From the NCBI GenBank assembly GCA_022578605.1, contig MU394054.1:436945-500944 (forward strand): a stretch of 64,000 nucleotides of DNA, given 5' to 3'. The stretch comes from Camillea tinctor. Lineage: Eukaryota > Ascomycota > Sordariomycetes > Xylariales > Xylariaceae. Within the stretch, counting starts at the first letter, position 1. Every line of letters begins with the position of its first letter. The notes under the pieces are model-generated. The model saw nothing but the letters and a program-made list of their open reading frames with translations, made no database searches and was not told the DNA's origin. The translations under genes were made by a program, and so were the position numbers. Below are positions 56,961 through 64,000 of this stretch, piece by piece.

Positions 56961-58769
56961 CTACATTCCAGCCAGCCTCGCCGCCTTGAACCGGCTGACG
57001 CGCTTCGGGCCCCCCTCTTCCTCGTCCAGGGGCTGGATCGGGTTCTCGTCCTCCTTCATGAACCCGCCCTGACGGTGGATGAACCGGTTGCGCATCTTGT
57101 GGTACTCGACTGCCACTTGCTGCTGTAGGAGGTTGGCGTCTAGTTCATCCGGCTCACGGGCCTCCATAGACGGCTCGCGCTCCAGTATCGAAGTCGCCAG
57201 CGTGGTGCCCTCGGGCCCTGAGGGCGCGTACCGAGTTTGGTCAATAGGCCGCTCTGGTGTGATCGTGGGCGCCTTGACAACGGGGTCAGGAGTTCTACTT
57301 GCGCGGAACCGTGAGGGTTTCTTGGTGGGTGCACTTGTGGCGGGTTTGGATGGGTTTGTGGTCGTGGTGGTCGTCCGCTCCATCACGTCAGATATGGGAT
57401 TTATTTCCGGTTGCTTCGGTTGCTGTGCTTCAGATACGGCGGCAGGAGCTTCAGCAATATCCAAGGCCTGCGCGAACCTGACGCTTTTCTTAGCGTCTGA
57501 TACCGCTGTTGAGTTCTGGGTTACCCCGTCGCTGATGGGCTGGTCGGTAAGGTCATTCTGGGAAACTGCCAGTTTCTCCTGTCTGACAACAATGCGACCA
57601 ATACCCTCCTGGGTCTCATCATCATCACTACCACCCTCCTTCTTCCCATCCTTGGTGGGGTTGGGGTTATTGAAGGTATGTTTGCTCAACCGCTCCTTGA
57701 GCTCAAGCATTTGTAATTTCCATTCATCATCCACAACTCCAGACGTGGATCTGCCCCATTGGTCTTCGTCGTCATCGTCGTCGTCATCATCATAATCATA
57801 ACCATCAGAGTCAAGATCATCATCAGTAGAGCCTTCTTCTAGTTGTAGCTCGGCGACGATAGGTGCCATTTCAAACTCCATTGTTTCCTTGTTGTACCGG
57901 ATCATGTCCTCTCGCATAGCTGCTTCTTCCGGCGAGTCATCTGCAGGCCGCACGGGGTCGGATATGATGTTCTGCTGTTCTCTGGCTTTGCGGAGGATTT
58001 CGTCCAGTTTCTTAGCGGTTTCTGATGGTTTTTCATCTTCGTCAAGTTTTGTATCTTCGCTAAACGACACTGCCTTTTTCTTTGGTGCAGTTTTCACTTC
58101 CTTCGGCTCTTCAGCTGGTTTTGTTATTGTTTGTGGAGGTGGTGTGCTTTTGGCGTCGCTGGACGATCCTGTCGGTTCTGCCTCTTGGGATGTCTCGCTG
58201 GCCGTGTCGGCTACAGGTTCGGAATTTCCAGATGGCAGATCCTTTATTCCGGCTTTCCTCAGTGCTTCGAGAAGTTGCGGTTGATTATCGCCAGGCCTTC
58301 GTAGGTTATATGATATGACATTATCGTTTTCGTCCAGCTCCTCCACAATCTCGGTAATAGGTAGGCCATCCTCATCGGTCGCGTCAGGATTGCTGACGAC
58401 CCTGGCGGTGGCAAGCTTGTTCTCTGCTGCCTCCAGCTGCTTCTCGAGTGTTTCTATGTTCTTAGTGACATAGTCTATGCGGTTCGTGAGAGTGCTAATG
58501 ATCTGATCGCGTTTCCGCGAGTCACCCGGTCCAAATATTTCAATCAGGTCCTTTTCTTTAAGTAGTTCGCCTTCGTAGTCCTCACGGGTTCGGGTGAGGT
58601 CTATCCGGGTGGCTGATGAGGGAAGGGCCTTGACGTCTGCCTTCAGCGTTCCGTACTCTTCTTTCCATTGGCGATACTCGTCCAAGACAATAATGAGCTT
58701 GTCGACATGTTCCTCTAGTTTCTGGCGATGTCTTTCGAGATCAATGAAGCTATCCTTTACGGCGGCCAT
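56961..58769 (-). CDS. URI/Bud27-like unconventional prefoldin protein
   Basis: A single exon encodes 602 residues. URI/Bud27 is a prefoldin-like scaffold that works with Rpb5 and the R2TP chaperone complex in assembly of RNA polymerases. The N-terminal prefoldin-alpha domain (about 1-120) has two long coiled-coil helices: DSFIDLERHRQKLEEHVDKL, with EYRQWKEEYGTLK, and later DYVTKNIETLEKQLEAAENK. A long disordered, Glu/Ser/Pro-rich middle includes KKKAVSFSEDTK and a run of Asp near residue 385. The C-terminal 60 residues (VEYHKMRNRFIHRQGGF, PKRVSRFKAARLAGM) match the fungal DUF3835 tail. The VSF and KSVRFAQAL motifs look like RVxF-type PP1 docking sequences, which URI is known to use. An in-frame ATG at 58922 would add a hydrophobic stretch that is translated CT-rich leader, so I chose 58769. 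Confidence 0.9.
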   Translation of the reverse strand: MAAVKDSFIDLERHRQKLEEHVDKLIIVLDEYRQWKEEYGTLKADVKALPSSATRIDLTRTREDYEGELLKEKDLIEIFGPGDSRKRDQIISTLTNRIDYVTKNIETLEKQLEAAENKLATARVVSNPDATDEDGLPITEIVEELDENDNVISYNLRRPGDNQPQLLEALRKAGIKDLPSGNSEPVADTASETSQEAEPTGSSSDAKSTPPPQTITKPAEEPKEVKTAPKKKAVSFSEDTKLDEDEKPSETAKKLDEILRKAREQQNIISDPVRPADDSPEEAAMREDMIRYNKETMEFEMAPIVAELQLEEGSTDDDLDSDGYDYDDDDDDDDEDQWGRSTSGVVDDEWKLQMLELKERLSKHTFNNPNPTKDGKKEGGSDDDETQEGIGRIVVRQEKLAVSQNDLTDQPISDGVTQNSTAVSDAKKSVRFAQALDIAEAPAAVSEAQQPKQPEINPISDVMERTTTTTTNPSKPATSAPTKKPSRFRASRTPDPVVKAPTITPERPIDQTRYAPSGPEGTTLATSILEREPSMEAREPDELDANLLQQQVAVEYHKMRNRFIHRQGGFMKEDENPIQPLDEEEGGPKRVSRFKAARLAGM

Positions 58770-59770
58770 ATTGCGAAGAAGATGGTGCGATTGAGATGAC
58801 GGGGTAAGAATCAGTATGTAATGGGAGAAGAGAAGAAGAAAAAATGAAGGAAGAGAAGAGAAATGAAGAAAGGGAAAAGAAAAGAAAGAAAAAATCAATT
58901 GGCAAATTCCAATTGCTGGCACGGAATAATAAAAGTGGGGTATATTCGTGATCAGTGAATGAATAAGCTTAACTTACCTTCAGCGAATCCCTGAACCCCT
59001 GAACCCCTAACTAAACTTTATTAAATAGTCACATCTGTGTCACAAGATACCTAACCTACCTGTAGTACCAGCATATGCCTGGTATGCATGCCCTTAACTT
59101 AAACTACCACTATAACATGTATCTAAAGAGAGAATGTTAATTTGCATATATGGCGTCACTCAAAACATGTTGAATAACACATGATGGACAAAAATGCATT
59201 TTAGGCGGAGTAAGTGGCTGTTAATGGAGGAGTTGGTGTGGGATTCTTATTTCTCTGTTTCTATCATCGCTACAAGCAAGGAAATCATGTAGAGCTAGAG
59301 ATAACTTTCATTGGCCATTTGGGGAGGGAGAGAGGATGATTCAAACTATTTGATCAATATTAACAATACTCCTGTCCCCCGGGTCTATCAATAAGATATA
59401 ACACTAACATGGACGTATACGTGATATGAGTGTTATGATGACTTCTTCGAGAGGTATAAATACTAGCTACCTAGGCAAGTAGTAATAGTGATAGAAGTAT
59501 AGATCTAGTTCATCAACTCCGCTCCACCGGCCCGTACCAATAAATCAATGAGGGATAGATGAAGAATGCAAATATAGGGGATACTTAGAATACTATCCAA
59601 TCTAACCTAGAACATTTCCTCTAAACCATTGCCTCTAATTTTCCCGTACATATATCAGGTATATATCCTACATTGTTCTACGCCAAAGCCAGTGCAACAT
59701 CATAACGCTCTTCAGCATGAAAGAGGAAAAGAAAGAGAGATATAATAAACCAAGCACCCCAGACCCCCTA
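58770..59770. other. Intergenic region URI promoter to NACHT gene 3' side
   Basis: About 1 kb. The right part of the URI side is a G/A-rich tract (a CT-rich leader on the minus strand, 58800-58900). The rest is AT-rich. No gene is seen. Confidence 0.6.
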
Positions 59771-62700
59771 CTACCACAGCAACCCAATCGCCGTATCAAT
59801 TGCGGACACGCCCCCGTTCCTCGCGCACAGAATCGACCCCGAGGCCGTGATCCGCAGGAGCCCCAGGCTCTGCACCGGCAGCCAGTCGCGCGGGACGAAG
59901 AAGTGCCGCTTGACGTCGCTGGACCGCAGGTGCCACGAGCAGATCCAGAAGCTGCGGTCCAGGAAGACGAAGACGCCGTTAGCGAGGATGCCGAGGGGCG
60001 TCTCGATCGCGTCGGCGACCGGCGGCGGGATAGCCACGGGGCGCAGTTCGCCCGCCGCGGCTCGTGGCTCGCTGTCGACGGCGGCGCCGTCGAAGATCAG
60101 GAAGCGCGGCCGCAGCGCGTGCCCGCTGGCTTCGCGGCATAGCTCGACGATGGTGTACGCGTGGTAGAAGGTCCGGTGCACTCGGGCTACTTTTTCGACA
60201 ATGGGGGACGCCGGAGGCGGACTACTGCTGCTTGGTTCATTCGGGGAGTCGTTCGTTGGGCCGGAAATACCGCGGTGGCGCTTTGTAAGGGGTGCGGGCT
60301 TGCCCCAGTGCCAGGTGGAGAGCCTTTCCAAGCCGTTCTTTTTGTATACGTCCACCCCCGAAGTTGTGACTGATAAAAAGTGGTCTGGAGACTGCGGATG
60401 CTCGATCCATTTTGGAGGATGGGGTGCGTCGTAGGTATATATCGACTCCATCTTTGGTGGATCGAGTGACCAGACCTGAACGGACTTCTGGAACGACAGA
60501 AGAACAGACTGGTTGTTTGAGAAAAGAATCAGTTGGTCGATACCTCCCGGTTCGAATTTCGGTTTAAATCTGGCCAGCCGATGTGGTGTCGGGCTATCTC
60601 CAGTGCTATTGAATCGAGCCAGAGTAAGTCTGCCGCTGACCTCGGCGTAGCAAAAATGGATGCTATCGTCGCCCCATACGAAGTGTTCGATGCTCAAAGT
60701 TGTTGCAGTTTGGTCGACGTGGATCTTTTCAGACGTGGTCAAGTTAACCAGCATGACAGCACCGTCACCATCCGCCAATCCAGCTATAGATCCGTTCGGT
60801 GCAAGAGACATGAGAGTTATTGGAACTGCATTGTCAGTGAAAGATTCAAACGTAATGCTAAGGTTCTTAGTGTCTTTATCTGAGGAATAGCTGCCAGGAG
60901 CACTACTCATTGTGGAAAGTCGTGTAAGAGCATTGGGTTCCCAAACTGTACAACACGCTCCTCGAACATCGAAGAACCGCCTCCCGTCTTGACTGAAGCA
61001 AAAAGCACTGATGATATCTTCACAAGAAAGTTGATATATCAAGGTGGAGCTCTGGTAGTCGTATATCTTGACCATACCACGTACGCCACAAACCGCATAC
61101 GATAGGCCGTCAGGACTGCAGAGGATATCAGATGGCACCATGTGCAGATCAGGGGGCTGTTCTTGGATTGTGCCATCGACCAGATTTACCCTGAATATAG
61201 AGCTGTCTAGGAATATACCTATTAGCTCGTCGCCACTAGGGTGCCAGGATATCTTCGAAGCAAATGGTAGAGGCGCGGACACTTGCCCGGGTTTTGGAAG
61301 CCTCCATATGCGCTTCAGAATAGTAGCGGAGTCTATCGACCAGATGTCTAATGGAAATCTTCGATAGGTCGCCGCAATTTTCGAACCGTCTGGGCTAATT
61401 GACAGCGCTGTAGGTGAATTTAGGAATGTCCCTTCCCGTGATTCAACATCATTTAGGAGTTTGGCATCGGGCAAAGTCCACAGTTTTTGATCTGTTGTGA
61501 GATCTACTTTCAAGACACAACGGCGTTCGGCCCCCATTATCAATTCGGAATCGTCGTTGGCAAATTGCAGACACATAGATCGTGTATCTTCGCAGTTAAG
61601 AATTGTATGTTCCAGTTGGCCCGTACGGAGTATCCAGACCTTCGTGGTGCGAAATCCATAAGTAGCAAGGCGGTCCCCCTTTGCGCTAAAGCAGACTGAA
61701 GATACACCTTCGCCGTGTTGCAAAGTTGCACAATGATGAAAAGTAGTACAATTCCATACAATTGCGGTACCAACGTTGTTGACAACTGTGAGATAGCGAC
61801 CAGAGCAGCATATTAAAGAGGCAACGTTCTCACTACCAACCGAAACGCGGGCGAGGCAATCATCCCAGATATCGGGTTGGCCGTGAATCTGGAGGGACGT
61901 AGATGACATTTCCCCGAAATTCTTAAAAATAGCTGAGCTTTTGGGGCAGAATGAAGGAATGCATGTGTATATCGAAGCCGGATCCTGGGACAAGCAATCC
62001 CCGAATTTGCCCAGAAGTTTTAGGATATCGTGAGACCAACTTTCGAGCATCCGGGACTCGTCAAGACATCGTAGGGAGGTATCACTAGCAGGGTTTAGTT
62101 TCTGAATTCTCTGTACAAAGTAGTATAGAGACTCAGATGCCTCGGTGAGGACAGTGAGTTGGCCAAGAGAGGCCAAGACGTATATCCATGTTAACACAGA
62201 AGGGTTCGAAAGGAATGGGGTGAGAAGCTCTAGTTGGCGATCCACGTCTGTCGATGATTTTGCAGCCTCGAGATGGTACGCCCATGACGTTGCACGGTAT
62301 AGAAATACTTTCGTGGGCGTCTTCTGGAGTTTGGAGCGGAGGCTCTTGTCCAGGAACGAAGACATACATTGCGTGAACAGATCGACATGCGCATCGATGG
62401 CGTTCAGCGAAAAGGGGAGGCCGGAAGTTGTAGAGAGGTACTCGCGAGCCGTTTGGTGTATCAGACCAAAGTGCTCATTTCCTTCAACCACAACGAACTG
62501 GCCGCAGAGCTGGTTGACAGTGTGGGGAATATTCAAAAGCCGGCCAAACTCGGGCTCTAGGATATCCGCAAGCTCTTCTACAGTCAACGGCCGGCGCGCA
62601 TGGATTGCCCACGTTAGGAGCTTACGTGAGAGATTCCTGTCTGATTCCCTTCGGATTTGGCATATGTTCTTTTCCATCCGCTTGTATATGCCCTCCATTC

Positions 62701-64000
62701 CAGGCGGCAACTCAGAAAGTCGTTCTCTGATATCATCTTCAGTGTGACAGTCTTTGACTTCCTGTAACATGAGATGGACCCAGAGGAAATTCCCATCCGC
62801 GCCGTCAATGATCTTGTTAGTGATCTCTGATGTGATCTCATCGCTCCAGCTGCAATATTTCAACTCCTCTTTGACGTAGATATTAATATCCGTTCTGTCA
62901 TCATTGATAGAAAACGCTGCGGAGGATATCTTAGGGCGAATACGTTCAAAAGCAGTGGAGAAGTCTCGGGTCCATCTGCTTGCTATGAGGATCTTGATGG
63001 TAATTTTTGATCTAGTAATATCTGGCAGAAGCTCAAAGAGATGCTCCGGCGAACTTGCTTCGTCAAGTCCGTCAATAACCCAGTACAGTGTCGTGTCAGA
63101 ATCCAGCTCAAAGAGAAGATTTGTAAACAACTTCGTCCAAATTGCTTTCCAGTCCACATCCTTAGGGGCATAACCCCCTTCTGTGAGTGAAATCAGGGCT
63201 TTACGGAAAGGAGTGATTTGTACAGCCGCCTGGAATGCAAGAACCTTTAGAAGCGAGGCCATCGATCGTTTCATCTCATCACCGGCCCTAAAAAAGAAAT
63301 ACTGAGTTGCGGTGCCCATATCATGGAGATGTTGCACTATATATGAAGAGAGAATTGACTTCCCCCGTGCCGGTCGTCCATGCAGCCATAATAAACTAGG
63401 GCTTGAAGGCGAAGATATCCATTCCTGGATTGAAGGGTTGTCGAGGACCCATTGGCATGTCCCATCCGCACGACGGCCAGAGAAGAGGTCTAGGTCATTC
63501 TCAAAAGACGTTGTTATTGACAGAATATCTCTGAGGGCATCCGTCTCCTGAGTAATGGACTGGGGGTCTGCTCAGGTCAGTTAAGTCCAGGCCGAGTATT
63601 AATTTAGGCTTGGATGCTTATGGCAAAGACGCTATTCTGACGTACTAGGTGAGGAGCCCGTTGGCATAAGAGATTTCAGTGCTCCAAGAACAACCCGGTA
63701 GTTGGGATCATTGGGGCTTTCGAATTTACAAGCATTATGATGATCCGCATTGAGAGACCTAGATATTTCCCCTGGGTAGCCTAGCCTTGCACTTTCGCTA
63801 TCCACTATTAGCTACAGGAACCAGTCAGCCTATCAGTCCGAAGCAAGTGTATTATAAAGATAATACTGACAGATGATGATATGCCAAGGGAAGTTCGTAG
63901 GGTTTCATAGAAGGAAAATATTTGTAGGCTAGGAGCAAGGTGGCGAAATTGCTCATTGATCATACGAAGAAAGGGGCCATTTTGAATGAGCTCAGAAACG
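59771..64000 (-). CDS. NACHT/STAND (NLR-like) protein with alpha/beta-hydrolase-type N-terminus, partial
   Basis: The gene runs off the right edge, so the start is missing. Visible exons are 64000-63871 (partial), 63811-63646 and 63570-59771. The junctions are phase 0 and phase 1; the last acceptor is CTGAG at 63571 and closes the frame where the nearer CTCAG does not. The first two exons (SLQIFSFYETL, LIVDSESARLGYPGEI, LNADHHNACKFESPNDPNYR) match the C-terminal end of the lipase-like (SesB/DUF676) domain that precedes NACHT in many fungal STAND proteins. Walker A is GRPARGKS (63356-63379) in LLWLHGRPARGKSILSSYI. Walker B is LYWVIDGLDEAS. A winged-helix region follows (LTWAIHARRPLTVEELADIL, LIHQTAREYL). 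The last 700 residues look like a degenerate WD-type propeller (SVCFSAKGDRLATYG, ALSISPDGSKIAATY, DILCSPDGLSYAVCG). Such proteins are implicated in non-self recognition. The ligand is unknown. Confidence 0.88.

Noticed and set aside
58770..58922. 51-residue N-terminal extension of the URI homologue
   Set aside because: It is in frame but is a translated CT-rich leader (mostly Phe, Leu, Ser). Orthologous prefoldin-like proteins start near the chosen methionine.

Overview
The window looks like nuclear DNA of a filamentous ascomycete (Pezizomycotina, most likely Sordariomycetes). Genes carry short spliceosomal introns with GTRNGT-type donors, CTAAC branch points and YAG acceptors. Several families are typical of these fungi: the sterol-glucosyltransferase-like protein with UIMs, DUF7918 proteins, and a NACHT-type STAND protein. 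Intergenic DNA is long, rich in homopolymers and pyrimidine tracts, and saturated with TAGGTA/TACCTA words. I see no rRNA, tRNA, CRISPR array, intact transposon or virus.

Layout, left to right: a forkhead transcription factor (minus); about 4.3 kb of low-complexity DNA; cactin (minus), whose last two coding exons are only 33 and 18 nt; a tandem pair of DUF7918 genes (plus), the first with one in-frame stop and the second intact; an 11-kb stretch without a recognisable gene, partly with RIP-like dinucleotide bias; PNG1 (plus) with its catalytic cysteine replaced by glycine; 4 kb of gene-poor DNA; a secreted GH18 chitinase and nicotinate phosphoribosyltransferase (both minus); Sec61 beta (plus) with an ATG-only first coding exon; a 1364-residue glycosyltransferase with a VPS13-like segment and a UIM array (plus); a CHZ1-like H2A.Z chaperone (plus) whose intron holds giant G and C runs and an assembly gap; mitochondrial aspartyl-tRNA synthetase (minus); an AP180-type ANTH adaptor (plus); TFIIH subunit Tfb3/MAT1 (minus); NudC (plus); URI/Bud27 prefoldin-like protein (minus); and a large NACHT/STAND protein with an alpha/beta-hydrolase-like N-terminus (minus), cut by the right edge.

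There is no operon or biosynthetic cluster. Most genes are conserved housekeeping loci for transcription (Tfb3, URI, forkhead, CHZ1), RNA processing (cactin), secretion and protein quality control (Sec61 beta, PNG1), endocytosis (AP180), NAD salvage (NPT1) and mitochondrial translation (AspRS). The accessory-looking parts are the DUF7918 pair with the neighbouring desert, the chitinase, and the NLR-like gene at the right end. All exon structures were built by hand from reading frame, splice signals and family conservation. Reading frame closes across every junction proposed.
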